A stretch of DNA of 64,000 bases from Nocardiopsis sp. TSRI0078 (lineage in GTDB: Bacteria; Actinomycetota; Actinomycetes; Streptosporangiales; Streptosporangiaceae), in contig NZ_LWLB01000001.1 of the NCBI RefSeq assembly GCF_001905145.1, positions 434,001 to 498,000 on the forward strand. Reading direction: 5' to 3'. Every line of letters begins with the position of its first letter. The first letter of the stretch is position 1. A program made the position numbers and the translations under genes. This document shows, piece after piece, positions 33,018 to 42,150 of this stretch. The notes beneath the pieces are model-generated. The model made no database searches and was not told the DNA's origin. It was given only the letters and a program-made list of their open reading frames with translations.

Positions 33018-34127
33018 ATGAGCACCCCACCCTCGCATCCCCACGCCCGACGCATACGCCCCGTCCTGGCGACCGCCGCGGCGTCGGCCCTCCTCCTCAC
33101 CGCGGCATGCGCCGGAGGGGAGGCCGCCGAAGACGCTCCCGAGGTCGCCGCCGTGATCGACGAGGAGCGCTGCGAGACCAACCAGGCGGCCGGGACGATC
33201 ACCTACATCACCGGCTACCAGTACCAGGCCTCCGTCAGCATCCTGGAGGCCGTCGCGGCCGACGCCCTGGGCTACTTCGAGGCCGTGTGCCTGGACGTGG
33301 AGATCCAGCCCGGCAGCGGCGACACCATCGGCAACTCGCAGCTGGTGTCCGCGGGCACCGCCCACTTCACGTCCCTGGGCAACGAGGCCGAGGTCCTGCA
33401 GGCCAACGACGCCGGGCACAACGTCGTCGGCGTCGCCACCTACGGGCACGTCCCCATCGCCAGCCTCCTGACCGGTACCGACATCAAGGAGCTCAAGGAC
33501 CTGGAGGGCACCACCCTGGGCCACAAGGGCATGCTGCCCGCTCCGCTGGAGGCCATGCTGGTCGCCGACGGCGTCAACCTCGACGACATCGAGATCGTGG
33601 AGGTGGGCTACGACCCCAGCGTGCTGCCCCGCGACCAGGTGCAGGCGCTGACCGCGTTCCGCTCCAACGAGCCGTTCCTGCTCGCGGACATGGACGAGGA
33701 CTACAACGAGTGGCTTCCCGAGGACTACGGGATCGTGGGCTCGTTCGGCGTGATGGCCACCAACCCGGAGTGGGCCGACGAGAACCCGACGGTGGTCGAG
33801 GACTACCTGCGGGCGCTCTCCCAGGCCTTCACGTACTGCCAGGACAACGGCGAGGAGTGCGTCGGGTACGCCGCCGAACTGGCCGAGGCCGGGTACGACG
33901 TCGACCACAACCTGCGGATCTGGAACGCCGAGAGCGAACTGGTCAACGCCTCCACCCCCGACGACTCCACGGTCGGCTACATCGACCTGAGCCTGACCGA
34001 GGCCGAGGGCCGGACGCTCGTCGACAACGGCCAGCTGGACAAGCTGCCCGACGTGGAGCCCCTGTTCGACCCCCGCTACCTGGAGGCCGTCCACGTCGCC
34101 ACCGAGGTGTCCTGGCCCGGCCAGTAG
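33018..34127 (+). CDS. ABC substrate-binding lipoprotein, NMT1/THI5-like
   Basis: A 369-residue lipoprotein with lipobox LLLTAAC (Cys31). The mature part begins acidic and then reads ITYITGYQYQASVSILEAVA, with LVSAGTAHFTSLGNEAEVLQ and the DIKELKDLEGTTLGHKG motif of the NMT1/THI5-like family, whose members bind pyrimidine thiamine precursors, riboflavin, sulfonates or similar compounds. The RutA-like enzyme next door suggests a pyrimidine-type ligand, by context only. Confidence 0.85.
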   Translation: MSTPPSHPHARRIRPVLATAAASALLLTAACAGGEAAEDAPEVAAVIDEERCETNQAAGTITYITGYQYQASVSILEAVAADALGYFEAVCLDVEIQPGSGDTIGNSQLVSAGTAHFTSLGNEAEVLQANDAGHNVVGVATYGHVPIASLLTGTDIKELKDLEGTTLGHKGMLPAPLEAMLVADGVNLDDIEIVEVGYDPSVLPRDQVQALTAFRSNEPFLLADMDEDYNEWLPEDYGIVGSFGVMATNPEWADENPTVVEDYLRALSQAFTYCQDNGEECVGYAAELAEAGYDVDHNLRIWNAESELVNASTPDDSTVGYIDLSLTEAEGRTLVDNGQLDKLPDVEPLFDPRYLEAVHVATEVSWPGQ

Positions 34128-34263
34128 GCACCGGAGGGGCACACACGAGGACCGCGCCCCCGGAGCCGCGCACGAAGCGCGCAGCGCGGGACGCACGAGC
34201 CTGCGCGGCACGGGGGCGCACCACGCGCACAGCGCACGAGAGCAACGAACCGAGGAGCCAAGG

Positions 34264-35358
34264 ATGGCAGCACCAGGCGGGCCTCCGGCCGCCGACACCG
34301 AGTACGGCATCTTCCTGCCCATCGGCAACGGGGGGTGGATCGTCTCGGAGACCGCACCGCACCCGGAGGCGACCTACGAGTACAACAAGAAGGCCGCGGT
34401 CCTCGCCGACGCCTACGGACTCGACTTCGTCATGTCCATGGGCAAGTGGCGCGGCTACGACGGTGCGACCGACCACTGGGGGCGGACCCTGGAGTCGATG
34501 ACGATGATGTCGGGGCTCGCCGAGGCCACCGAGCACGTCAAGGTGTGGGCGACCGTCCACACGAACCTGTTCAACCCGGCCATCGCCGCCAAGATGTACA
34601 CCACGCTCCAGGACATCAGCGGCGGCCGTGCCGGGATGAACATCGTCGTGGGCGCCTACGCGGACGAGTTCGCGCAGATGGGCCTGTGGCGGGAGGACCT
34701 CGGGCACGCCGACCGGTACCGGTACACCGAGGAGTGGACCACCCTCCTCAAGAGGCTGTGGACCGAGGACTCGGTGACCCACGACGGCGAGTTCTTCCGG
34801 CTCGACGACTGCCGCTCCCGCCCGCACCCCTCCCCGGCGCCGGCCCTGATCAGCGCGGGCCGCTCCGACACCGGCCTGGACTTCCAGGCCCGTCACTGCG
34901 ACGGCTCGTTCCTGACCGCGCAGGACCTGCCCGGCCTGCGCGACGCCAGCCGCGACGTCAAGGAGCGCGCCGCCAAGCGGGACCGGAGCATCAAGACGTA
35001 CTCGATGCTCACCGTGATCATGGCCGACACCGACGCCGCCGCCGAGGAGCGGAGGCTGACGTACGGGCGCGGCGCGGACGTCGACGCGATCGTCAACCTC
35101 AAGCTGTCCTGGGGCCTGCCCCTGGACAAGGCCCTGTCGCTGACCTCCGAGAGGCCCGAGGACGAGGCGTTCCAGACGCCGTTCGTCACCGGATCGCCCG
35201 AGACGGTGGCCGGGCGGATCCGCGAGATCGTGGAGTACGCCGAGCTCGACGGCCTGATGCTGATCTTCCCCGACTACCACGCGGACATGGTGGAGTTCGG
35301 GGAGAAGGTCCTGCCCCTGCTGCGCCCGGACCGGGGAGCGGAGGCGGGGCGGAGCTGA
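34264..35358 (+). CDS. RutA-like flavin monooxygenase (LLM family)
   Basis: A 364-residue luciferase-like monooxygenase, ATG 34264 after GAGGAG. It looks closest to RutA, the pyrimidine oxygenase that opens uracil using FMNH2 and oxygen: FLPIGNGGWIVSETAP, FVMSMGKWRGYDGATDHWGR, TLESMTMMSGLAEATEHVKV, SGGRAGMNIVVGAYADEFAQ and DDCRSRPHPSPAPALISAGR keep the family's order and length. No rutB-G genes follow, so the full Rut pathway is absent here. Co-location with the importer suggests uptake then ring opening of a related compound. Confidence 0.8.
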   Translation: MAAPGGPPAADTEYGIFLPIGNGGWIVSETAPHPEATYEYNKKAAVLADAYGLDFVMSMGKWRGYDGATDHWGRTLESMTMMSGLAEATEHVKVWATVHTNLFNPAIAAKMYTTLQDISGGRAGMNIVVGAYADEFAQMGLWREDLGHADRYRYTEEWTTLLKRLWTEDSVTHDGEFFRLDDCRSRPHPSPAPALISAGRSDTGLDFQARHCDGSFLTAQDLPGLRDASRDVKERAAKRDRSIKTYSMLTVIMADTDAAAEERRLTYGRGADVDAIVNLKLSWGLPLDKALSLTSERPEDEAFQTPFVTGSPETVAGRIREIVEYAELDGLMLIFPDYHADMVEFGEKVLPLLRPDRGAEAGRS

Positions 35359-35369
35359 CGGGCCGCCCC

Positions 35370-35425
35370 ACAGGGCCGTCCGGCCGCACGCGGCGGTGAT
35401 CCGCCCGCGGGACTGACGGCCCTGT
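35370..35425 (+). terminator. terminator of the importer-monooxygenase operon
   Basis: ACAGGGCCGTC (35370-35380) pairs perfectly with 35415-35425 over a 34-nt loop, followed by GTTCTTTCC. It lies 12 bp past the monooxygenase stop. Confidence 0.65.
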
Positions 35426-35651
35426 GTTCTTTCCGTGCCTTCCGTGTCCTGTGTGTCCCAGCGGTTCCACGGCGGCGGGCCCGCCGAGGCCACGGGACGG
35501 CGGGTCCCGCGGCCTTCCCCGAGGCGGCGGGCCCGACGGTTGGGCTCGTCCCGATCGGGTAGCAGCCTCCGTGTCCTGGCAGGTCAGGCCGCTCGCCACC
35601 GCTTACCGGCGCGGAGCGGCCCGGCCCCCGCACGAGACGGAAGGGACCGAG

Positions 35652-35987
35652 ATGAGCGTCAAGCATGGGATCGAGGGGCTGCAGGCAATCCTGGGCGAGG
35701 TGGACTTTCCCGCGGGCAAGGACCGGATCGTGGAGCACGCCCGGAACGCGGACGCCGACGAGGAGCTGCTCAGCGCCCTGCGGGCGATTCCGCCCGCCGA
35801 CTACAACCAGCCCGAGGAGGTACTGCGCTCGGTGCCCCTGCCCCGGTCCGACACGGACTCCCATCCCGAGTCCGCCCGCGCGCAGCACCGCCGGGAGCAC
35901 GGCAAGCCCGGTATGGCCGAGTCGATGAAGGAGACCAGGCCGGTCAACCCCATCGAGGAGGAACTGGGCGAGAACCGCAAGGCCTGA
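35652..35987 (+). CDS. DUF2795 domain protein
   Basis: A 111-residue protein, ATG 35652 after AAGGGA. IEGLQAILGEVDFPAGKDRI and the later LLSALRAIPPADYNQPEEVL match DUF2795, a small fold frequent in actinobacteria and of unknown role. The C-terminal 40 residues are hydrophilic and low in complexity. The last 44 bp overlap a minus-strand antitoxin-like fragment. Confidence 0.8.
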   Translation: MSVKHGIEGLQAILGEVDFPAGKDRIVEHARNADADEELLSALRAIPPADYNQPEEVLRSVPLPRSDTDSHPESARAQHRREHGKPGMAESMKETRPVNPIEEELGENRKA

Positions 35988-36168
35988 CCCGCGCACCGCG
36001 GGACCGCCCCGGATCCGGTACGGCCGGGTACACCGGGGCGGTGGGCCCGGGGTGGTCCATACGCTCACGGACCATGCGCGTGATCTCCTGTTCCTCCAGC
36101 TGCTGGCAGCGCCGCAGCATGTCGATGGGAACCAGGGCCGCGTTCTCTCTGCCTCGCCTGGTGATCAT
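35944..36168 (-). pseudogene. Phd/YefM-type antitoxin fragment
   Basis: A 74-residue frame with a good ribosome site (GGGGAGG before ATG 36168). Its start, MITRRGRENAALVPIDMLRR, matches the C-terminal half of Phd/YefM antitoxins, normally preceded by some 30-40 residues of DNA-binding domain that are missing here. The tail after DHPGPTAP looks like read-through into unrelated sequence. No toxin gene is adjacent. Probably a decayed gene, possibly still translated. Confidence 0.5.
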
Positions 36169-36209
36169 CGTGCCTCCCCTGGTCCCCGTCACCTTCCGAA
36201 GGCCCACCG

Positions 36210-36467
36210 GAGCTGGCGACCGTCCTGGACTCCGGCGGCCTGACCCCAGGGGATCCCGCCACCGACCTGGCCGTGGCCTGGCTGCTGTTCGACGCCCCCG
36301 GCCGCGCCGCCTTCCCTGCCCGGCTGGCGGAGCTCTCCCCTGCTGACTCCGACACCTGGGACCGCGCCCGCGCCTGGGCCCTCCTCTTCGGGAGCCTGCT
36401 GTACGCCTCCGGCGACGCACCCCTGACGTCGGTCGGCGCGCACGCACTCGAACAGGTGCTCGCCTGA
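36210..36467 (+). pseudogene. aminoglycoside phosphotransferase-like C-terminal remnant
   Basis: The frame reads ELATVLDSGGLTPGDPATDL, then AVAWLLFDAPGRAAFPARLA, the usual C-terminal part of APH-family kinases (Mg-binding region and following helix). The N-terminal ATP-binding and catalytic domains are absent: the homologous part begins at about 36210, right beside the antitoxin fragment. No start codon or ribosome site fits. A deletion remnant. Confidence 0.55.
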
Positions 36468-36538
36468 TGCAGAGCCGCACACCCGTTCTGAGGACGCACA
36501 ATAGTGTTCTGGCAGGAGAACCGACCCCGGGGTGCAAC

Positions 36539-38256
36539 GTGGACGAGAACGGCCTGACCGTCAGGGCCCTGATGGAGGCGCTCGACAAGGCCGTCCACGG
36601 ACTCGCCGCCGCGCCCCGGGGACTGGACGACGTGGTCGGCTCCGTGGTCGTGGCACGCGACGGCGTACCGGTGCCGGAGGGTGCCCTCGTCGTGGTTCCG
36701 CCGGAGGGCGCCGAGAACCTGCTCGCACGCCCCGAACCGCTCGGAGCGAGCGCCGTGGCCGCCGGGAACGGGGACGCCGACCGGCTGCGCCGCCTCGGGC
36801 TGCCCGTGCTCACCGTGGTCCCCGCCATCGGTCCGGACGAGTTCGCCGCCTCGCCCGGTCGGCCCTGGAGGCCGCCGCCACCGAGTCCCGGCACGGTGAC
36901 CTGTTCTCCCTGGCCCAGACCGTCGCGACCCTGACCGGCGGCATCGTCAGCGTCGAGGACACGGCCGGCCAGGTCCTGGCCTACTCCGCCTCCGAGGAGG
37001 GCGCCGACGAACTGCGCCGCCAGACCATCCTCGGCGGGGGCTGTCCGGAGTCGTTCCTGGCGCACCTGCGCGACTGGGGGGTCAACGAGCGGATCCGGGC
37101 CGGTGAGGTGGTCGAGGTCGCCGAACGCCCCGATTTGGGCGCCGCCGCCTCGTGGTGGGTGTGCGGGCGGGCGACCGCGCGCTCGGCACCATATGGGTAC
37201 AGGCGGGCGACCGTCCGCTGGCGGACACCAGCCCGCAGGTACTGCGCGGCGCGGCGCGACTGGCCGCCGTGCACGTCATGCGCGCCCACAGCGAGGCACG
37301 CAGCACCGGCCGGGACACCGAGGAACTGGCCGTGGGACTGCTCACCGGCGCCTTCGACACCGACGCCCTGGCCCGCCACCTGGGGGCCGACCCCGGTCGC
37401 GGTGGTCGCGCTCACGCTGGGGAAGGGCGAGGCGCACCCGCACTGGCGGCTGGACCACGCGGCGGAGATCACGTCGGTGTACGCGGCGGCCTACCGCCGG
37501 GAGGCCCTGGTCATCCCCGCCTGCGGCCTGCTGTACGTGCTGCTCCCCGCGGCCTCGGGGCAGGCCCCGACCACGTGGACCGGGGATCTGGTGTCGGTCC
37601 TGCGGGAGAACCTGGGCACGCCGGTCCAGGCCGCCGTGGCGGGCGTGGCGCCGAGGATGCGCGCGGTGCCGTCGTTGAAGAAGACCGCCAGCCGCGCCCT
37701 GGAAGTGATCGCCGACCGTCCCGAGCAGCCGGTGACCACGTTCGAGGAGGTCCGCTCCTCCGTGGTGCTGCGCGAGCTGCTCGACACCCTCGCCGAGCAC
37801 CCGCGGCTTCGGGACGACCGGCTCGACGCCCTGGACGGCGAGCAGCGCCGGTCGCTGTCCGTCTACCTGGACGCCTTCGGTGACGTCTCCGCGGCCGCGG
37901 AACGCCTGCACGTCCACCCCAACACGCTGCGGCACCGGATCCGGCGGATCCGCTCGCTCACCGGACTGGACCTGGACGACGCGGACCAGCGGCTCCTCGC
38001 GGCGCTCACCCTGCGATCCTGGCCGCGGGCACCGCCGGAAGACGGCGCGCGCAGCGGCCACGACGGCGGTCCCGGCCCCGTTCACGGTCGCGGCCCTGGT
38101 GCCGGTGCCGGTCAAGGTACGGCTCCCACGAGGTCTCCGTACGGTCACGGCGTTCCCGCCCGGGCTTCTCCGGGCGACGGAATTGTCCGAAGCGACACCG
38201 CGGCGCCGCCCATGTCATCCGATCCGACAACGGTGGCGCGCGCCACGCCGATCTAG
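36539..38256 (+). pseudogene. PucR-family regulator with three frameshifts
   Basis: Homology runs through three frames. Residues from GTG 36539 (MDENGLTVRALMEALDKAVH) shift near 36848-36856, continue with HGDLFSLAQTVATLTGGIVS to about 37145, shift again into a stretch with GTIWVQAGDRPLADTSPQVL, and near 37380-37396 return to the second frame. That frame ends with LSVYLDAFGDVSAAAERLHV and the helix-turn-helix NTLRHRIRRI. The first two changes behave like single-base deletions and the third like an insertion. PucR proteins control purine or other nitrogen catabolism. Decay and sequencing error are both possible. Confidence 0.75.
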
Positions 38257-38327
38257 GCTCCCGCCATGCTCGCGGGTCCCCTCCCCTGGTCCGCGAGGTC
38301 CCGACCCCCGACCCAGGAGCCCCGCAC

Positions 38328-39662
38328 ATGAGTGTGGACACCACCCGGGAACGGCCGCCGAGGGCCAAGATCCTCGCCGCCAGCCTGACCGGAAGCACGA
38401 TCGAGTGGTTCGACTTCTTCCTCTACGGCACCGCCGCGGCCCTCGTCTTCGACGAGCTGTTCTTCCCGTCGGAGGACCCGTTCGTCTCCCTGATGCTGTC
38501 GTACCTGACCTTCTCGCTGACGTTCTTCATCCGTCCGCTGGGCGGCGTGCTCTTCTCCCACATCGGCGACCGGATAGGCCGCAAGAAAACGCTGGTCATC
38601 ACGCTGTCCCTCATGGGCGGCGCCACCATGCTCATCGGCCTGCTGCCCACCTACGAGAGCGTCGGGATCCTCGCACCGATCCTGCTCGTGGTGCTGCGGA
38701 TCGTCCAGGGCATGGGCATCGGAGGCGAATGGGGCGGCGCACTGCTGCTCGCCTACGAGTACGCCCCGAGGAACCGGCGCGGACTCTTCGGCAGCGTGCC
38801 GCAGATGGGCATCACCTCGGGCATGCTGTTGGCCAGCCTGGCGCTGACCCTGATGTCGCTGCTGCCCGACGAACAGTTCGAGACGTGGGGCTGGCGCGTA
38901 CCGTTCGTCGCCAGCGTCCTGCTGGTGCTCCTGGGCCTGTGGATCCGCTCCGGGATCGACGAGACCCCCTCGTTCCGCAAGGCCAGGGAGGAGGGCGGGG
39001 TCGCCAGGCTGCCGGTGGTGGAGACCTTCCGGTTCCACTGGCGGGCGGTGCTGGTCACCGTCGGCGCCAAGGTCGCGGAGACCGCCCCGTTCTACATCTT
39101 CGGTACCTTCGTGGTCGGCTACGCGACGGGGACGCTGTCCTTCGACGACACCACCGCGCTCAACGCCGTCACCGCGGGGGCGATCGTGGCCACCGTGTGC
39201 ATCCCGCTGTCCGGACGCCTGTCGGACACCTTCGGCAGGCAGAGGGTGTACCTGGTCGGCGCGGTACTGCTGGCCCTGTTCACCGTGCCCTACTTCCTCA
39301 TGCTGGACACCGGCGTCCCGCTGGTGCTCGTGCTGGCCACCGTGCTCGGCCTGGGCGTCTTCTGGCCCCCGGTCACCGCGACCATCGGCACCCTGTGCTC
39401 GGAGATCTTCTCCACCCGGGTCCGCTACACGGGCGTGACACTCGGCTACCAGATCGGTGCAGCCGCCGCGGGCGGCACCGCGCCGCTGATCGCCACCTGG
39501 CTGCTGTCCCGGTTCGACGACTCGTGGATGCCGATCGCGGCCTACATGGCTCTCACTGCGGTCGTCTCCATCGTCGCCGTGTCACTGGCCCACCGCGCCT
39601 CCAACGCCGAGGAGCGGCACCTGGCGGGTACCGAGGAGGGCGGGGAGAGGGCCGGGGCCTGA
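38328..39662 (+). CDS. MHS-family metabolite:proton symporter
   Basis: A 444-residue, 12-helix transporter of the metabolite:H+ symporter branch: GSTIEWFDFFLYGTAAALVF in helix 1, RPLGGVLFSHIGDRIGRKKT as motif A and QGMGIGGEWGGALLLAYEYA are its signatures. Members import organic acids, betaines or shikimate-like compounds. The substrate is unknown; the frameshifted PucR gene upstream may have controlled it. Confidence 0.9.
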   Translation: MSVDTTRERPPRAKILAASLTGSTIEWFDFFLYGTAAALVFDELFFPSEDPFVSLMLSYLTFSLTFFIRPLGGVLFSHIGDRIGRKKTLVITLSLMGGATMLIGLLPTYESVGILAPILLVVLRIVQGMGIGGEWGGALLLAYEYAPRNRRGLFGSVPQMGITSGMLLASLALTLMSLLPDEQFETWGWRVPFVASVLLVLLGLWIRSGIDETPSFRKAREEGGVARLPVVETFRFHWRAVLVTVGAKVAETAPFYIFGTFVVGYATGTLSFDDTTALNAVTAGAIVATVCIPLSGRLSDTFGRQRVYLVGAVLLALFTVPYFLMLDTGVPLVLVLATVLGLGVFWPPVTATIGTLCSEIFSTRVRYTGVTLGYQIGAAAAGGTAPLIATWLLSRFDDSWMPIAAYMALTAVVSIVAVSLAHRASNAEERHLAGTEEGGERAGA

Positions 39663-39695
39663 CCCCCTCGGGCGGCGCGGGCCGTCACCGCCGAG

Positions 39696-39739
39696 GCGGT
39701 CCGGGAGGGACGGCCGGGGCCGCCCCTCCCGGACCGCCC
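39696..39739. terminator. terminator between converging genes
   Basis: A perfect 15-bp stem (39696-39710 with 39725-39739) lies between the symporter and hydrolase stops. Confidence 0.8.
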
Positions 39740-39742
39740 GGG

Positions 39743-40621
39743 TCAGTCCACCGAGCGCAGCAGTTCGGCGACCCGCTCGGGCTGCTCGATCAGGGCGAGG
39801 TGGCCCGCGCCCTCCATGACGGCCACGTCCGCGTCCAGGAAGCGGCGGGCCGGGCCGTGCAGGCGCGCGGGCGAGTAGAACACGTCGTGGGAGCCGGTGG
39901 CCACGATGACCGGGGTGTCCTCCCAGGGGCGCAGGTACTCCAGCGGCAGCGGCCCCGGGGCCAGGCTGGTCCGGCAGTGGCGGCCGACCAGCGTCATCCA
40001 TCCGGCGTAGGGGTGGGTGCCCGCGGTGACGTATCCGGGTCCGCTCATGAAGTTGAGCAGGCGGGTGCTCTTGTCCTCGCGCGGACCGATCATCCACGGC
40101 AGGGCGACCCGCATCAGCTCCGGGCTCTTGGCCGCCGTGGTCAGGCCCGCCGGGCCGACCAGCACCAGGGCGCGGACCAGCGGCGAGGGCTTCGCGGCCA
40201 GGGCGACGGCGGCGCCGAGCGAGTGGGCGAGCACGGTGACGGGCCGCTCGGTGAGCTGCGGGAGCACCTCGTCGAACCAGGAGCCGTAGGCCGAGGCCCG
40301 GTCGCTCCTGGGGCGGACGCCGGCGCTGAGGCCGGGTTGCCCGGGCAGGTCGACCAGGACGACCTCGCGGTCCCGGGCGATGACGCGGGCGGTGTCCACC
40401 GAGGTCGCCGAGTTGAAGTTGGTCCCGCTCAGGACGAGTACCGGCGTGGCGTCCCCGCCGGGGGCCCGGAAGGCGCGGGTGGCGCCGAGGGCGGTGTCGG
40501 CCTCGGGGAGCGCGGTGAGCTCCGGCCAGTCGTCGAGACGTCGCTCACACCAGGCACGGATCTCTCCGGCACCGGTCCGGGAGCGGTAGACGCGCACCCC
40601 TTGCGGGTTCGAATCGGGCAT
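39743..40621 (-). CDS. alpha/beta-hydrolase
   Basis: A 292-residue hydrolase, ATG 40621. The nucleophile motif is AHSLGAAVALA, the oxyanion strand VLVLSGTNFNS, the acid lies in VIVATGSHDVFYSPARLHGP and the catalytic His in EGAGHLALIEQPE. The N-terminal 45 residues (RSRTGAGEIRAWCERRLDDW) are an extra lead-in. It is transcribed away from nhaA, and its leader is a near-copy of the nhaA leader (26-bp inverted repeat). Substrate unknown. Confidence 0.85.
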   Translation of the reverse strand: MPDSNPQGVRVYRSRTGAGEIRAWCERRLDDWPELTALPEADTALGATRAFRAPGGDATPVLVLSGTNFNSATSVDTARVIARDREVVLVDLPGQPGLSAGVRPRSDRASAYGSWFDEVLPQLTERPVTVLAHSLGAAVALAAKPSPLVRALVLVGPAGLTTAAKSPELMRVALPWMIGPREDKSTRLLNFMSGPGYVTAGTHPYAGWMTLVGRHCRTSLAPGPLPLEYLRPWEDTPVIVATGSHDVFYSPARLHGPARRFLDADVAVMEGAGHLALIEQPERVAELLRSVD

Positions 40622-40625
40622 GGGC

Positions 40626-40681
40626 CACCTGTTTTTCGGGGTAGGCGACAGCGACCGCCGACCAGTCTTCCCGGCACACCT
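40626..40681 (-). ncRNA. structured 5' leader of the hydrolase gene (copy of nhaA leader)
   Basis: Read on the minus strand, it starts AGGTGTGCCGGGAAG and is identical for 26 nt to the nhaA leader. The 3' parts differ but keep pairing: GAC with GTC and CGGG with CCCG. A minus-strand -10-like TACAGT lies 7 bp before the conserved start, so the RNA would begin with it. This looks like a regulatory RNA; see the nhaA leader. Confidence 0.5.
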
Positions 40682-40821
40682 GCGCAAGACTGTACTCACC
40701 GGTTCCCCGGGCGCGCCATCAGGACCGGACACATAGCCCCTGGACTGGACATTTACCGCACCTTCGGCGAGCATGGGCGAGGCGCGCTGGCGCCTAGGTG
40801 TGCCGGGAAGACTGGTCGGCG
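40656..40821. repeat. 26-bp perfect inverted repeat between divergent genes
   Basis: 40656-40681 is the exact reverse complement of 40796-40821, with 114 bp between. Each arm lies at the same place in the 5' leader of its own gene (hydrolase left, nhaA right). The matching extends more loosely to both start codons, which fits two leaders of one family better than transposon ends. Confidence 0.85.
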
Positions 40822-40852
40822 AGTCCTTCAGTCGTATTCCCGAAAGGTGCCT
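40796..40852 (+). ncRNA. structured 5' leader of nhaA, possible Li+/Na+ (nhaA-I-type) riboswitch
   Basis: The 57 nt before the nhaA ATG contain AGGTGTGCCGGGAAG, then CTGGTCGGCG, and can form CGGGAA/TTCCCG enclosing GACT/AGTC. The stems are kept, with compensating differences, in the hydrolase leader. Conserved RNA motifs before nhaA (nhaA-I, nhaA-II) have been reported as lithium-sensing riboswitches; this leader resembles my memory of nhaA-I, but I could not compare it with a model. Confidence 0.45.
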
Positions 40853-42124
40853 ATGAGCATCGACCCGATCGAGCACGCCCAAAACCCGGGAGTGCTCTCC
40901 CGCTTCGCCGACTCGCTCCGCAGCGACAGCGTCGGCGGTTTCCTGCTGATCGGCGCCGCGGCCATCGCGCTCGTATGGATCAACTCCCCGTTCGGTGAGG
41001 TCTACGAGCACCTGCGCTCGATCACCTTCGGGCCGGAGTTCCTGCACCTGGACCTGACCCTGGAGACGTGGGCGGCCGACGGCCTCCTCGCCGTCTTCTT
41101 CTTCGTCGTCGGCAACGAGCTCAAACAGGAGTTCGTCCACGGCGAGCTGCGCAACCCCAGACGTGCCATGCTGCCGATCGTCGCCGCCATCTGCGGCATG
41201 ATCGTGCCCGCCGTGATCTACGCCGCGATCAACATCACCTCTCCCCAGACCGTCCAGGGCTGGGGTATCCCGATGGCGACCGACATCGCCTTCGCCCTCG
41301 CCATCCTCGCGGTGATCGGCCGCGGGCTGCCCGTGGCACTGCGGACCTTCCTCCTGACGCTGGCGATCGTGGACGACCTCGGCGCGGTCATCGTCATCGC
41401 GGTGTTCTACACCTCGGGCATCAACTTCGTGGCGCTGCTGGCCGCCGCCGCCGGCCTGGTGGTGTTCTGGTACCTGCAGCGGGGCAGGGGGCTGGCCGCA
41501 AAGCTCAACGCGTCGGTGGTCCCCAACTGGCTGGTCTACGTGCCCCTGGCCGCGGTGATCTGGTTCCTGGTCCACGAGAGCGGCGTGCACGCCACCATCG
41601 CGGGCGTGGCGATGGGCCTGCTGATGCGCACCGACAAGCTGCCCGGGGAGGCGCACGACCCCAGCCACGGTGTGGAGCAGCTGCTGCGCCCCTGGTCCGC
41701 GGGGCTGGCCCTGCCGATCTTCGCCTTCTTCTCCGCCGGCGTGGTCTTCGACGGCTTCGGCGAGGTCGCCACCGACTCGGCGGCCCTGGGCATCATCGCC
41801 GGCCTGATCCTCGGCAAGGTGCTCGGCATCGCGGGTGGCTCGTGGCTGACCACCAAGCTGACCAGCGCCGAGCTCAACCCCAGCCTGAGCTGGATCGACA
41901 TCGTCGGCATGTCGCAGCTGGCCGGTATCGGCTTCACCGTCTCGCTGCTGATCAGCGAGCTGTCGTTCCTGGGCGCTCCGGAGCACCTGGCGCACGCCAA
42001 GACGGGCGTGCTGGTCGCCTCCCTGATCGCCACCCTCCTGGCCACGGGCATCCTGGGCTTCCGGGCCAGGCACTACCGGAAGCTGGGCCGCCCGGTCGAC
42101 CCCACGGACCTTCCCGCCGAGTAG
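40853..42124 (+). CDS. nhaA: Na+/H+ antiporter NhaA
   Basis: A 423-residue NhaA. The N-terminal WINSPFGEVYEHL, VFFFVVGNELKQEFVHGELR, PMATDIAFALAILAVIGRGL and LTLAIVDDLGAVIVIAVFYT are family landmarks, with the paired Asp of the ion site in the last. It expels Na+ (or Li+) using the proton gradient and acts in pH and salt homeostasis. ATG 40853 follows GAAAGG. A leader RNA probably controls it. Confidence 0.95.
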   Translation: MSIDPIEHAQNPGVLSRFADSLRSDSVGGFLLIGAAAIALVWINSPFGEVYEHLRSITFGPEFLHLDLTLETWAADGLLAVFFFVVGNELKQEFVHGELRNPRRAMLPIVAAICGMIVPAVIYAAINITSPQTVQGWGIPMATDIAFALAILAVIGRGLPVALRTFLLTLAIVDDLGAVIVIAVFYTSGINFVALLAAAAGLVVFWYLQRGRGLAAKLNASVVPNWLVYVPLAAVIWFLVHESGVHATIAGVAMGLLMRTDKLPGEAHDPSHGVEQLLRPWSAGLALPIFAFFSAGVVFDGFGEVATDSAALGIIAGLILGKVLGIAGGSWLTTKLTSAELNPSLSWIDIVGMSQLAGIGFTVSLLISELSFLGAPEHLAHAKTGVLVASLIATLLATGILGFRARHYRKLGRPVDPTDLPAE

Positions 42125-42150
42125 GCGGACGCGGGCAAGGACGCGACGGC

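Noticed and set aside
40656..40821. MITE or insertion sequence ends
   Set aside because: The 26-bp inverted repeat could mark a small transposable element, but no target-site duplication was seen, and the arms sit at equal distance from two start codons with looser similarity reaching both. Leader RNAs explain this better.
40622..42073. Minus-strand extension of the alpha/beta-hydrolase across nhaA
   Set aside because: The translation over nhaA is antisense-type low-complexity sequence; the hydrolase domain and a normal start lie at 40621.
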